Shown here: positions 13,101-23,709 of the stretch, one piece after another
Layout of the letters: every line of letters begins with the position of its first letter
Position numbering within the stretch: the first letter of the stretch is position 1
Assembly: GCA_944548615.1 (NCBI GenBank)
Contig: OX155952.1
Coordinates: 40,497,231-40,561,230 of the forward strand
Reading direction: 5' to 3'
From: Micropterix aruncella
Taxonomy: Eukaryota; Arthropoda; Insecta; Lepidoptera; Micropterigidae
DNA length: 64,000 nt
Translations under genes and position numbers: made by a program
Notes under the pieces: generated by a model
Databases searched by the model: none
Seen by the model: only the letters and a program-made list of their open reading frames with translations
Told to the model about the DNA's origin: nothing

Positions 13101-13528
13101 TTAAATAATAATAACATGTGTGGGCATAGCAAACCTTACGAAGAAAGACACTCTTGTCAGATTTTTTTTTTATTGTAAAAGAAGATGAATATTTCTTCTC
13201 CCAAAACACATAGAAATCTCCCATTTTCGTGAACATATACCTATATAAATCTTTTTGAATCGTGCTGGTCCGAGTACCAGATATCGCCTCTGTCGATCGT
13301 GACAACCGTTCATGTCAAGTCAAGGTTGTGCAATGACATTTTCCCGCCGCTATTTAGATGTGCGATAATGTACGAGCGACGTCCACGTTTGATTCTCGAC
13401 GCACGATTACGTAATAACACACAACTGATTAATGTTGTATCATTCACCAAATTAATTAAAACCTTTAACCATTAGAGGTTATGGAGACGATAGTACCACC
13501 AAAAAAAATATTAATACAAATAAAGTGA

Positions 13529-14040
13529 TATAAAATCGAAGACTATCGCGGTTGTTTGACATTATAAATAGGATAGAAAACGAATTTACCGCGTGAAATT
13601 TGTAGCACCCGACGTTTCGGTGACGTTGCAGCCGCCGTTGTCCAGGGTAGACTGAAGAGCTGTCAACCCGTTGTTTTGCGGGTAGGCCGCATACCGCTTC
13701 CGCCACTGCGTAGGTTATAACTGTGGGAGGGCCGGGCTCGGTGCGCGGGAATTTTGAAAATCCGTCTTGCACACAACACTTTTTGTATCCTCTTTTACGT
13801 CTTTGCGTTCGGCGTTCGGCGGCGGGAACATTTTAAGAAGAGGGTTCCACGTAGAAGAGAGTTTGTAACCGTCGTCTCTATTGAAGTTCGGGGTTCTTCT
13901 TATTTCAATGGCTTCGCGGTTGTTTGACATTATAAATAGGATAGAAACGAATTTACAACGGCGGCTACAACGTCACCGAAACATCGGGTGCTACAAATTT
14001 TACGCGGTACATTCGTTTGTATTCTATTTATAACTTTATA
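13529..14040 (-). mobile_element. Penelope-like element fragment with inverted terminal piece
   Basis: Bases 13529-13920 match 52818-53210 closely, including the end of a GIY-YIG endonuclease frame (minus strand, 13715-13930, REAIEIRRTPNFNRDDGYKL). At about 13916 the sequence jumps back to the terminal motif TTGTTTGACATTATAAATAG, followed by a reverse-complement copy of the adjacent terminal sequence (ACAACGGCGGCTACAACGTC). Mixed direct and inverted terminal pieces are typical of Penelope-like elements. The gene is incomplete. Confidence 0.75.
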
Positions 14041-14278
14041 ACACACATAATAGAGTACACGTAGATGGGCCTATTGCCAAGTAAAAATATCTTACGACCA
14101 TACCGTCAGGGTTATTGTGACTAAATGGTTATGTTGGCAAATTAATATATAACAGGTGTAAAGGTGTATAATTACATAATATACACAATTGAGAAAATGA
14201 AACATAAATTAATAACATATGTCAACTTCGGAGAGTAGAATGGGATATAAATACGAGTTGGGAGAAGGATAAGATGGA

Positions 14279-14290
14279 GGGGGGGGGGGG
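14279..14290. repeat. Poly(G) run
   Basis: Twelve consecutive G residues on the + strand. Confidence 0.9.
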
Positions 14291-15820
14291 TATTCAAAAT
14301 TTAAGTTAACTCGATCAGGTTTTCAAATCGTCTCAGAGGCAAACGCACAGATCCCATATTCAGGCCGCCTGCACTGCAAAAGACTTAGACATGAATGCTG
14401 ATGAATGTTGAGGTATAGCCAGTAAAAGATTTTCCTGAGCGTATTGGAAGGCCATGGAATAAAAGCTCAGATAAGATATCATACAAATAAGTAGGCGTTT
14501 TTGAATAAAATATACGAAAGAGGAGAAAAAATCCCGACATCATCTAATGGTAGCTATGGCGACTACCTCTCTCAAACAGTGAAAAACTGACATTTTGCAA
14601 TCAAATTTACGTGACTCCCGCGAACATTTAAATAATAATAAAAATATGAGTCTTGTAGGAATTTTTTCAATATTTTGTTCTACGATGTCGAATTTCAATG
14701 TTTTGATTTTTTTCTTAATAAAAATAAATAAAATCTGAAGTCATCGCTTTTTTGTAAATAGCATTTTTCTTGGAATCTATAAGGGTTAGCAACTTGAAAC
14801 CATGTTGGTAATGAGTACGAAGTAAATGTTCAAAATTTAACATTGCTTTATTTTTAATTATTTTACTTTTTCCATTACAATCTTCCTAAAAACCAAAAAA
14901 ATATTTTTTTGTCAAACGCAACTTTAGTAAAATGGTATGCTGCACAAGCAAAAATAGTCCTTCCATGTAAAGCGCCCCGCTCGACATTCCCTTGGCAAGT
15001 CCAGTCCGTGCGGGGCCGCATACCCTACCGGTATTGCTTTGGGCTCCGCGTCGCTTTTTTTTTACAATTTAACGCGATCTATTTCAAGATATTATTTTGC
15101 AAAAAGGTGCTAACTTGGAATCGATCACAAAACATGGGGAAGAAATATTCATTAGCATCCAATAATGCATTCAAAATATGTATTTGGGCTGATAGAATCA
15201 AAACGATGAGTTTCAATGTAGCAAATTTTAATAATTTCAATCCATCGACGCGGCGCATCTAGTCGGGCGACAGCTGTGGCGATAGGCGGCAGGGCTTCTC
15301 AAGTAGCAACCCAGCATGAAAATTCCAGCGATATTTTTTAATTTAGTGGTATAAAACCCGTTTTTTATATTTTTAGCACAAAGAGGGCTCGAATGGTTGA
15401 CCGTACATAAATTAACTGCAGCGATATACATTAAAATGCCACGGTAATTAAATTTCTTTAGGATTTCTATTACATATACCTACGTGTTTATTCTATATTC
15501 TGTATAGCAAATGCATAAAATGTAGGGCCTTGAACTACACATTAATGCAGTATAGGTGCTTACATTTTTGAGCACGCCGAGGCCTTTCTGAAACACTCCC
15601 ATGTATGTTTAGCGTTTTTTGATGGTATCGGCGTTATGATTTTCAATATTTTTTCGAATTTTCCCAAACTGACGATATTGTTTTGCAGTTACGTGACTAA
15701 CTGTGGCAGATATTGTTTTTCTTTTATTCTACAGTCATATGACAAAAGTGGTATGTTTCACTGATGATACGGTCTTGTTATTCATTGACAAAATGTGGTC
15801 ATACTATTTTGAAAAATCTA
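14291..15820. other. Non-coding stretch, nothing recognised
   Basis: AT-rich DNA with brief GC-richer patches (about 14960-15050, 15240-15300). A 117-codon frame at 14909-15262 (+) has no recognisable domain and I do not call it a gene. Confidence 0.35.
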
Positions 15821-15824
15821 GTAA

Positions 15825-15955
15825 GAGAAAGACTAGTAGGACTAGTAGGAAAGGTAAGGTAAAGATTAGTAGGAAAGTAGTAGTAGTAGTAGTAAGTATA
15901 AACTAGTAGTAGTAGTAAGAGAAGAAAGTAAGAGAAGACTAGTAGGAAAAGCGTA
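15825..15955. repeat. Compound simple repeat (ACTAGTAGG / AGT)n
   Basis: Interleaved ACTAGTAGGA, GGTAAGGTAAAG and AGTAGTAGT units make a purine-rich low-complexity tract. Confidence 0.8.
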
Positions 15956-16285
15956 ATTGGAATAGTAAGTGTCCTAAGTAACTCCTTGTTGTAAAAATAA
16001 TATTAGGTGAACGTTTACCGGCCTTTTTATCTGAAATTGGAACACATTGCTGTAAGAATAATAGTAATATGCGTATGATTATCGAACTTTCTACCAGAAT
16101 TATAATATAAAATTGCAATAGTTTCACTGCTTGAAGTCAATAGTTACCACGGTTTATAATCAGAATAATTGTAACTAATCGCTTGTTGCCAGCGTTGACG
16201 TGGGAAGTAGATCCTAGAAAAAATGTACTTAAAAATTACACAATAAATTGTTGTGTGTGTGTTTCTTAAATAATAATAATAAAAA

Positions 16286-16513
16286 CATGTATCCCGTATT
16301 GAAGTCGCGTCCAAAACAAAGTTTCTTGACTTACCGGACTGCTATCCTACACCACTGCCAATTACTGAGCATAAACACAAAGATTTATTGAAGCTTTGCT
16401 CAGATCAAGTTATAACTCAACAGTGTCAGGCAGAGTATTTAGCTTTAATATTCAACAAAATGGTGAATGATACTTTGCCGCAAACTGACATCGAAGATAA
16501 TGTTGACCAATAG
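16286..16513 (+). pseudogene. Fragment of a repetitive insect protein, unclassified
   Basis: After one frameshift, a + strand frame reads KFLDLPDCYPTPLPITEHK and continues to a stop at 16513. The motif CYPTPLPI followed by a KHKDLLKLC segment resembles a recurring motif in repetitive, transposon-associated insect and cnidarian proteins. I cannot name the family with confidence. It faces the SWIM-type fragment downstream, as if two convergent genes of one element had decayed. Confidence 0.3.
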
Positions 16514-16654
16514 TCAACTTATCTATAAAACTATTTCGTGATGATTGTGTGTGCCAAAAAAAAGTTGTTTGATGTTGTTCTGCAGCATCCACTACAATAT
16601 AGCATAACGATTGCTCTGCAAATGATTTTTATGTGTGTAAAAATAAGTAATTAG

Positions 16655-16850
16655 CGTACCTCCTTTTTTTTGTTAGTTATGCTCACGATGTTTTTGCTAA
16701 GCACTGTTTCTTATGCTCCTCTGGCATAATGATGTGAATCGTCACTTAACCTTCTTTAAGTTATTCTACAGTTATATGACTTATGCCCTATTACCTCTTA
16801 GTATGATGATATCAAATGTAGCTTAGTCTTTTTTGTCATTTTTGAGGCTG
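16655..16850. repeat. Direct repeat, left copy
   Basis: This segment (CTCACGATGTTTTTGCTAAG ... GATATCAAATGTAGCTTAG) recurs with substitutions and small indels at about 18315-18515. The two copies flank the SWIM-type gene fragment and may be terminal repeats or a duplication belonging to the same element. Confidence 0.6.
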
Positions 16851-17140
16851 TTATTTATCCGAAGCGCTGCTCAAATCAAAAATTAGAATGTGATTAGGAT
16901 ATTGTAGCCCATTTTTTTACTTGAAGACATCTTAATTCCGTCATTTCTATTTTACAAAATGTTATAAAACTCTCGACATCAAAATCCACACCGTTTTTTT
17001 AAAAAGAATAATTAGGTAATGGGTATACACCTATTCCACTTCTTTTTTTCACATACATACTGTGCGAGCGAGCACTGTATTTGAAGCTCACGAAGTTTTA
17101 ATATTACTTTGTCGAAAAAATCATTTTCATTCTGCTCGAC

Positions 17141-17536
17141 TTAACGTGTTGTACCAAAATGTTTAGCCTCAATCACGTTCAGTGTAGTACCGATTCCTGA
17201 GATCTTAGATTTTTTCCAATAACACTTAATAGAAATTGTCGAAGTCTCCTCGCTTCGATGATTTAACCACATTAAAAATGTTACGCCATGTTTACAGCCA
17301 CCTTTGCTGGCGGCACAATCTTCGCAGGCTAAATTCAAAATTTCTTCGTCCTTTTCATCGCATGCTAAACTGCAATGATATGGTTTTGCACGTACGCGAT
17401 GTTCTGGTGCGATTCTACATTTAACTTTACAAATATCACCTGCTCGTTTAATTTGCACGTAACCAATAGCATCATCTTTCTTGCCGATAGGTAACAAACA
17501 AAAAAGACGATTCACGATATTAAAAAGGCGATTCAC
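17141..17536 (-). pseudogene. SWIM zinc-finger / YqaJ-type repetitive gene, 5' fragment
   Basis: The minus-strand frame (131 codons) contains a SWIM-like zinc-binding segment, CEDCAASKGGCKHG, followed by FLMWLNHRSEE and a CYWKKSKIS segment. This is the hallmark N-terminal region of a family repeated many times in insect and cnidarian genomes, in which a YqaJ-type exonuclease domain follows. An upstream DAIGYVQIKRAGDICKVKC segment fits the same family. The frame ends soon after the SWIM region and I see no YqaJ domain downstream, so this is a truncated copy. Whether such genes are cargo of DNA transposons or independent repeats is not settled by this sequence. Confidence 0.6.
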
Positions 17537-17989
17537 GTATTTTATTCATGGCATAAAAAAACGTTTTGTACATCTGTTCGATTCACTGTATTCGCAATAA
17601 GTTAAATTTTATTAAAAAGAATAATTAGGTATGTGGCTATTAACATTTCACTATTTATATATTACACAAAACTTAAAAGATTTGGTACTTGCGCCGCGTT
17701 TGCGAAATTGGTTATTATATGGTATCGTTAAATTAGATTTTTAAAATAGCTATGTCAGGCGGCCGACGGGTATAATTACTTACTTTTGCATTATTACTCC
17801 TTGCATTTCGGCTGCAAAAAAACAATATTATTCGAAAAATAATGGACTACTATAAATCCATCTATTTTAGGTAGATTATCCGATTGCCCTTTTTCAAATC
17901 CTTCGTCCATTGCACTGCACTTTATTAATTGAATACACTCTATGAACGTAACAGTAGGTATAATGCACGGACGAAACAAAACAAAATGA

Positions 17990-18170
17990 AATCCACTGAC
18001 GAGTAGAGTTCGTTAATTCAGAGCAAAATACATACTTCAACCGCTGACAGCCGGCAGTACTCTAGTAACAAGAGCGCGCGAGCGATCGGAGTGTTGGAAA
18101 ATGACGTCACACAGTAGCCGGCCGCCCGAGCGCCGGGTTCGATATTTACGGGAGTTTTAAATGCGTGCAA
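17990..18170. promoter_or_regulatory. CpG-rich segment with CRE, possible promoter
   Basis: A short CpG-dense block (GAGCGCGCGAGCGATCGG, AATGACGTCACACAG, GGCCGCCCGAGCGCCGGG) lies upstream, on the minus strand, of the SWIM-type fragment at 17141-17536. It could be the promoter of that element or a separate regulatory block. Confidence 0.3.
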
Positions 18171-18314
18171 AACAAAAACTACTTGGTATTTTTGAATGAA
18201 ACAAAAACTAATGTATTTGTGTAGATAAAAGCTCTAATATGACGAAGTTGCAAGCGAATTTGCAGACCCAGTAACATTCTCCATTATATGAAATTTAATT
18301 ATATAAAATTAAAA

Positions 18315-18515
18315 ATATTTTTTTTTGTTGGTTATCCTCACGATGTTTTTGCTAAGCACTATTTCTTATGCTCAATGGAGCATAATGGTTCTTCTTCTGG
18401 CATAATGATGTGAATTGCACTTGTCCTTCTTTACCCATTTAAGTTATTCTACAGTCATGTGACATGCCCTATTGTCTCTTGGTATGAGGATATCAAATGT
18501 AGCTTAGTTTTCTAT
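18315..18515. repeat. Direct repeat, right copy
   Basis: Partner of 16655-16850. It contains a small extra segment (CAATGGAGCATAATGGTTCT) not in the left copy. Confidence 0.6.
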
Positions 18516-18869
18516 ACTCTTCGTTTTTTGCTGTGTAAATGTAACTTATGCCTTATTACCTCATACGGAAAATGAGATCAATTGATCTAAGCGACATAGA
18601 GCCACATAAAACAACGTGTAAATAAATAAGTAAGTGTGCCAATTAATGCTTTTATTTTTCCTGATTCTAGACCTGTTTCCATTTTCACGATATGACAATA
18701 AATAAAAAAGTTAAGTCCATTTTTATGCAATTTCAAACTTTAAACTGCTCTCGTGGGCACTTCGGTTTATGTCGCTTATACCCGATTACCTTTTAACCTT
18801 CGATATGATAATAAATTACAGAACTTGCCTAAATATTCTTATTCTGAAGGGGATATTGCCTATTATTCT

Positions 18870-18941
18870 ATTGTTCAGTAGATCCAGAGATTACTTCCTA
18901 CAACGTCACAAACTTTACCTCTTTATAATATTAGTATAGAT
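18870..18941 (+). repeat. 3' end of host repeat family A
   Basis: AGAGATTACTTCCTACAACG through TTATAATATTAGTATAGAT is the same end seen at 21998-22064 and 42895-42958. Only this terminal piece of the copy is clear. The ATTAGTATAGAT terminus is widespread in arthropod genomes; I leave the class open. Confidence 0.7.
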
Positions 18942-19500
18942 AGACGACACGGTCGCGGTTACATACCTATGTCGAATTATCTCTTTAACTATTTATGCAG
19001 TAAAAGGAAAAAGTGTTTTGTTTTAAACACTTAAGACGATAAATTTACCTATTTTGATAATAATTCATAATTGTTGATAATATGACCAATAAACATGACC
19101 TAACGATTTAAATTATTTTTTTAATTTGAAAAACTACTTTTTGTGACTTAAATATAAAAGTTACACATATGCTGTCGCTGACTTTTTGTAGGCATTATCA
19201 AGCTCTACAACTTTTTTCTAGAACTTAATCATATATCTCTCATCGTTAAGGCAGCGTTAGTTAGAAACGTTTTCGTTCGACCGTTTTTTCCGACTTACTT
19301 TGGAAATCCTACTAGGGGAGACCTGTCCAAAACCGTATAGCTAAGGATAAAACTCCATAGGTCAGTTATTAAAATAAAAAAATGCTGTATAATCATCACT
19401 TTTATTAAATAATTTCAATGGGAACATAATACAATTGAAACAATTAAAAAAATATTAATTATAATATAAAATAAAAAAAAAACCAAACATCTCATTTTTC

Positions 19501-19556
19501 CGATTTTGCCCCGGGGGGTGGACAAAACCGTATACCCTATACGATTTTGCCCCGGA
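19501..19556. repeat. Subterminal TTTTGCCCCGG repeats, left side of pogo element
   Basis: TTTTGCCCCGG occurs at 19504 and again at 19545, with an inverted AAAACCGTATA between them (19524). The same TACGGTTTTGCCCC-like motif recurs near the right end (21481-21528 and 21854-21880). These are plausible extra transposase-binding sites. Confidence 0.7.
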
Positions 19557-19562
19557 AGATAA

Positions 19563-21431
19563 CTAGCAGTTCTTACATTGGAACTGTTCCAGTTCGTCAG
19601 ACTCCCAGCCTGTACAGCCTTCGTGGGCCCACTTTTTACACTTGGTGCATTGCACCCAGCCTTCATCCAGCTGACTTATACCATATTGTCCATGACAATA
19701 CGAGCAAATATCATCTTTCGTTGTGTTTGCTTTTCTCGAAGGAATTCTTGACCGTTTGGTTTCTTTATGTGGTTTCTCTAAAATGAGGGTAGGTTGTTTT
19801 TTCTTATTTTGGGAAATATCCAATAATTCTGTTTTATACGGCGAAGAAGTTATTATTGCTGTTTTGCCTCTACGATGGTTGGTTTTTCTTTTTTGAACCG
19901 CATTAATTCTGCGAATTGGCATAATATCAGCTGGAGAAACGAGGTGTATCAGAATAGTTTCATCTGGTGTAGCAATCTGTTCACGAGAAAGTTGGACTGA
20001 AGCAGTGGAGGTTGATGGCATCTGGTCAATTTGTAGCGCAGTGAAGGTTGATGGCATTGGGTTGATTTGCGGCGTAGTGGAGGTTGATGGCATCCTATCA
20101 ATTTGTGGCGCAGTAGAGATTGAAGGTATCGGGTCTTGATAGGGCAGATCATCCATTCTTTCTGAAATTGATGTTGCACGTTCACCTATTTCTATTTCCG
20201 TCGTTTCAGCCACAGCGAAGTCAGCTTCGTCGAAAACGTTCCGATTTGTTGGAAAAATTCCTGTTTTAGAATAGCCAGATACAGCATTTTGTATGGTAGC
20301 TGCTTTACAATAAGCTGCTCCAAAGAGTTTAGATAATTGAAATTGAGTGACAATTCTTCCTGGGTTGGTTCTAAGCCAAACGTTTACCTCTTGGCTATAA
20401 AATATACTCAGTGGACCCATAAAACTCACATCGAGTGGCTGTAACCTATGCGTGCAATGGGGAGGGAAGCTTAAGATAATCACTCCATTTTGCCTGGCTT
20501 TATCAATCAAGGGTATATTTTTAGTATGTGTCGAGTGTCCATCTAGCAAAAGTAGCACGGGGTCATCTATTTTGGGCTTAACAGTAACTATAAAGTGATC
20601 AAGCCATTCGACAAATATTTTACTTTGTACCCAGCCGCTTGGATGACAGACGGCAATCGTTCCCGGCGGCGCACCATCGAGCAGTTCCGCCTTCATTCGA
20701 ACTCGTGGAAAAATTAATAGCGGAGGAACATAATTTCCGGAAGCAGAGACACAAATGATAGCCGTAGTCAGCTGTCCTCTTTCTGCTGAACTAGCTAAGC
20801 CGACTTGTTTTTTTCCTTTAAGAGCGATAATTTTACTTTGTCTCTTTGGCACTGTTGTCACGCCAGTTTCATCCACGTTAAAAATCTTTGTCGATGAAAA
20901 TTTAAATTGGTCAATTAGCCCCTCTAGCAAATCGAAGAATTTATTCACGCTAACCCTGTTGAAACCCATTGCTCTTGCCACAGATGTTGGCTCTGCTGTA
21001 CGAAGAGACAATTCCGGATGACGTTTCATAAAACCGGATAGCCAATCTTCTCCCGCTAATTTCTCAATCTTGTTAAAATTATGAGTGATTTTATTACATT
21101 CCGCCATTTGAAATGCTAAACGACGTAGATCTTTGTACGTCAGACCAAATAAGTGTCTTTCCATGGTCAAAACGTGATCAACTAAGCCTTGTTCCAGAGA
21201 AGGAGAAAATACTGGTTTAAATCGGCCGAGGCCTTTGCTTGTAGATAATTCCAAATCTCCGTTATTTCTATATTTATTGACACGGTCTTGTAAAGTAGAT
21301 TTCGGCACTCCGTAGGTTTCTGCAGCTTTTAAATAACCCATACTTCCATCAACTACACTCATTACTGCTACGCTCATAAGGTAAGTGTCCCAGTCTTGTC
21401 TGTTAGTTTTTCTCTTGTAATTACGCGGCAT
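19563..21431 (-). CDS. Pogo-type DDD transposase with C-terminal PHD-like finger (622 aa)
   Basis: This is the transposase of the surrounding element, predicted to bind the element ends in the nucleus and cut and rejoin DNA. Residues 1-55 form a Pipsqueak/CENP-B-type helix-turn-helix (GVPKSTLQDRVNKY). Residues 75-145 form a second, CENPB/Tc5-like DNA-binding domain. The catalytic core follows: NVDETG (D187), LLLLDGHSTH (D297) and HRLQPLDVSFMGP (D334), a DD36D triad. Residues 438-476 are a low-complexity region of roughly 14-residue repeats (PSTSTxPQI). The last 50 residues hold a Cys4-His-Cys3 PHD-like finger (CSYC, CTKCKKWAHEGC, CKNC). The start ATG lies about 465 bp from the right end. On the minus strand AATAAA lies downstream of the stop (19401-19406). 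No frameshift or internal stop is present. Confidence 0.93.
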   Translation of the reverse strand: MPRNYKRKTNRQDWDTYLMSVAVMSVVDGSMGYLKAAETYGVPKSTLQDRVNKYRNNGDLELSTSKGLGRFKPVFSPSLEQGLVDHVLTMERHLFGLTYKDLRRLAFQMAECNKITHNFNKIEKLAGEDWLSGFMKRHPELSLRTAEPTSVARAMGFNRVSVNKFFDLLEGLIDQFKFSSTKIFNVDETGVTTVPKRQSKIIALKGKKQVGLASSAERGQLTTAIICVSASGNYVPPLLIFPRVRMKAELLDGAPPGTIAVCHPSGWVQSKIFVEWLDHFIVTVKPKIDDPVLLLLDGHSTHTKNIPLIDKARQNGVIILSFPPHCTHRLQPLDVSFMGPLSIFYSQEVNVWLRTNPGRIVTQFQLSKLFGAAYCKAATIQNAVSGYSKTGIFPTNRNVFDEADFAVAETTEIEIGERATSISERMDDLPYQDPIPSISTAPQIDRMPSTSTTPQINPMPSTFTALQIDQMPSTSTASVQLSREQIATPDETILIHLVSPADIMPIRRINAVQKRKTNHRRGKTAIITSSPYKTELLDISQNKKKQPTLILEKPHKETKRSRIPSRKANTTKDDICSYCHGQYGISQLDEGWVQCTKCKKWAHEGCTGWESDELEQFQCKNC

Positions 21432-22079
21432 GTTTATAACATCTGAAAAGTGAGATTAAACATAATAATGGAAACCTCTGGGTCAAAATCGTATACCGGT
21501 CGGTTTTACCCCGTACGGTTGTGCCCCGAAAGCCCTGCATTCACAATTTCATTCACAACTACAAATGCAAACAAAATTCGACGACAAAGTTGTAGGTTAA
21601 TATTGAGAAAACACACATAGGTATTCAAAATTATTGGACATGCCACATACCTACAAAGTACGGAATCTTCAATATTCGATATTCTAATAACTCAAAAATA
21701 ACACCAGGACACCGAAAAATAACAAATATGCGATAAATTGTCGGCCGGTGATCGTGCTTTGACAGGTCTCTGCTGACTAATAGAAAAGTATGGTGGCTAG
21801 AGATGGGCAACGCGCCGGCGGGAATTTTTGAAAACTGAAGGAGTTACTTATGCTGTACGGTTTTACCCCGGTATACGGTTTTGGACAGCTCTCCCCTACC
21901 ACGAAAAAGTCTTTACATTTTTCGGAATAATATATAGCCTATGACACTCACAAATAACGTGGCTTTCTATTGGTAAAAGAATTTTCAAAATCGGGTCAGT
22001 AAATCCAGAGATTACTTCCTACAACGTCACAAACTTTACCTCTTTATAATATTAGTATAGATTAAAACTCCTTTCACAG

Positions 22080-22930
22080 CGCCGCCGACCGCGATCTTTG
22101 GTTGCGAGCGCATGTCCCAATGGCGACGTCACATGTCGCATACGCGCCGTGTGCGACGACAGCGCTAATTTTACGCGGTGGTCGCGCGCAATCAAGTAGT
22201 TATAACCGTGTACTCATAGATGGCGCTAAAAAATACCCCTACCGTAATCGTACCCCGCTTCATTTCTCTCCTCGCCTGTCTCAAGAGAAAGTTGAATTTG
22301 ATTTAGCCAATAGCGTCACCTTAAATTTCGACTCTCTCTCTCTCTCTCTACGAATTTTCTACTACAACAATGAACTGCTTCCTGCCAAACACTGTCGTCG
22401 TACATTTATTTTTTTCAGTTACCTACATACATCACTAGTAAGTACTATAATTGTCATCGTAGGCGTAGAACAAACCGTTTCAAGTGCGTACTATAAACGT
22501 TTCATTCTAATACTCGTACATAAACGCTCGAGAGATCATTGTCGGTCGATTGTTGGATTTACTGGTGCGCAACGGGCGTGTGTCGCAACCTTAAAACACA
22601 ACAAAATTAGTGAGTGCGAGATGTAGAGCGGAGATTTGGCGATAGTACGCGACGATAAGGCGTTTTTATTTCGTTGACACGGACAGCCGACAAGACGTCT
22701 GCGGTCGCTCGCATTTCGGCCAAGACGCGGGAGGTCTCGCACATATCGTACGTCTCGCGACTAACGGCACTTTGCGGCGATGTACGCGGTTACATACGAT
22801 ACTTTGATGCGGTGCTCGATACAATATTGATGAGAATGCAACGTTAAAAATTGGCTCTGTCGCCGATTGTTCCTTGCGATACACTTTGACAATCCACGGT
22901 GCGACGAATTAGTATGGTCGTAAATAAGGC
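22080..22930. promoter_or_regulatory. CpG-rich non-coding region, promoter-like
   Basis: Two CpG-dense blocks (about 22080-22270 and 22490-22920) contain a CRE-like GGCGACGTCACATG, a (CT)n GAGA-type tract near 22328 and many CGATA/GCGAT motifs. The 174-codon frame at 22102-22626 (+) has no domain. A strong 3' splice site TTTATTTTTTTCAG ending at 22420 is followed 19 nt later by GTAAGT, which could delimit a tiny exon. This may be an internal promoter or enhancer of the host gene. Confidence 0.3.
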
Positions 22931-22954
22931 CCCGGCTAGGATTTGTATCAGGGT

Positions 22955-23045
22955 TGTTGCTGATGCAGGTTTTTTTTAATATCAGCTGATGCTGATGCTG
23001 ATTTTTTTATATAAATATCAGCTGATGCTGATGCTGATTTTAATG
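22955..23045. repeat. (GCTGAT)n simple repeat
   Basis: Clusters of GCTGATGCTGATGCTGAT occur twice, in the context TATCAGCTGATGCTGATGCT. A third cluster lies at about 23515-23580. Confidence 0.8.
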
Positions 23046-23115
23046 AATTACTCAAATAAAATATATCCAACTATGGAATTGTAATTAAAAGAGATAAAAT
23101 TATTAGGTATTTTAA

Positions 23116-23429
23116 CCCGTTGAGTATGAGTCAACCAAATCTGGTCGCGAAACAATTATCCGTTGAGTACGAGTCGACCAAATCTGGTCGCGCGTTTTTT
23201 TCACTTCTTTGACGTTCTCATATTTATTCATAATTATCTAATTGTTTTACAAAATGATATTTCAATATTCTATATTCGAAATTTCAATGCATCATTGTGC
23301 AGTTGTTCTTTTTATTATTGGTGTAGTAGTTTCGTAGTTATAGTACTTTAAGTCGAGCGCCGTCGATGTCGCCGAAAATCCTGCAAAAGAGACAGATGCA
23401 TCCATGAAAATACCCATTTACTCCAAGGG
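23116..23429. mobile_element. piggyBac-like MITE (314 bp)
   Basis: TTAA lies on both sides (23112-23115, 23430-23433), with termini CCCGTTGAGTA and, inverted, CCCTTGGAGTA (9 of 11 matching). The TTAA duplication and CCC ends are diagnostic of piggyBac-type elements. The left end holds two direct copies of GTTGAGTAYGAGTC followed by AACCAAATCTGGTCGCG or GACCAAATCTGGTCGCG (23116 and 23160). It has no coding capacity. Confidence 0.75.
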
Positions 23430-23514
23430 TTAAGCTTAGAGCTAAGGTCCGATCTTTAAGGTCATGCCACGAGCAGAATATCAGCAAACAATAAAATCAG
23501 CATTGATTAATGTG

Positions 23515-23580
23515 AATGCTGACGCAGATGCTGATATTGAAACCAATTCTGATAATCCGCTGATGCTGATGCTGATATTC
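23515..23580. repeat. (GCTGAT)n simple repeat, second tract
   Basis: GCTGACGCAGATGCTGATAT and CTGATGCTGATGCTGATATT tracts match the style of 22955-23045. Confidence 0.7.
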
Positions 23581-23709
23581 ACAACAAACCTGATTTCTAT
23601 CCAGGAATGGTCGCACAATAAAGAGCTCATCATTAATACTGATAAAACAAAACTCATTCACGACCGACCGTCACAAGCCAGAATACATACCTACTAGTAG
23701 CATCTTCTG

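Larger units (their letters stand above)
19315..21896 (-). mobile_element. Intact pogo-type DNA transposon (2582 bp)
   Basis: The element is bounded by terminal inverted repeats GGGGAGACCTGTCCAAAACC (left) and, inverted, GGGGAGAGCTGTCCAAAACC (right), which continue to at least GTATA with one mismatch in about 25 bp. TA flanks both sides (19313-19314 and 21897-21898), as expected for Tc1/mariner/pogo elements. The family A copy at 38180-38220 shows the unoccupied version of the target. Inside is one full-length transposase gene. Intact ends, gene and duplication suggest recent, perhaps current, activity. Confidence 0.93.
18965..22064 (+). mobile_element. Repeat family A copy, split by the pogo-type transposon
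   Basis: 18965-19314 and 21897-22064 together match 37855-38246 plus 42823-42958, joined exactly where the pogo element sits. The family body includes CTCTTTAACTATTTATGCAG and ends TTATAATATTAGTATAGAT. No coding frame is visible, so it is non-autonomous or a fragment. The pogo element interrupts it at a TA. Confidence 0.75.

Noticed and set aside
22102..22626. 174-codon + strand frame in the CpG-rich block
   Set aside because: No domain, and low-complexity CT tracts run through it. Compositional artefact more likely.
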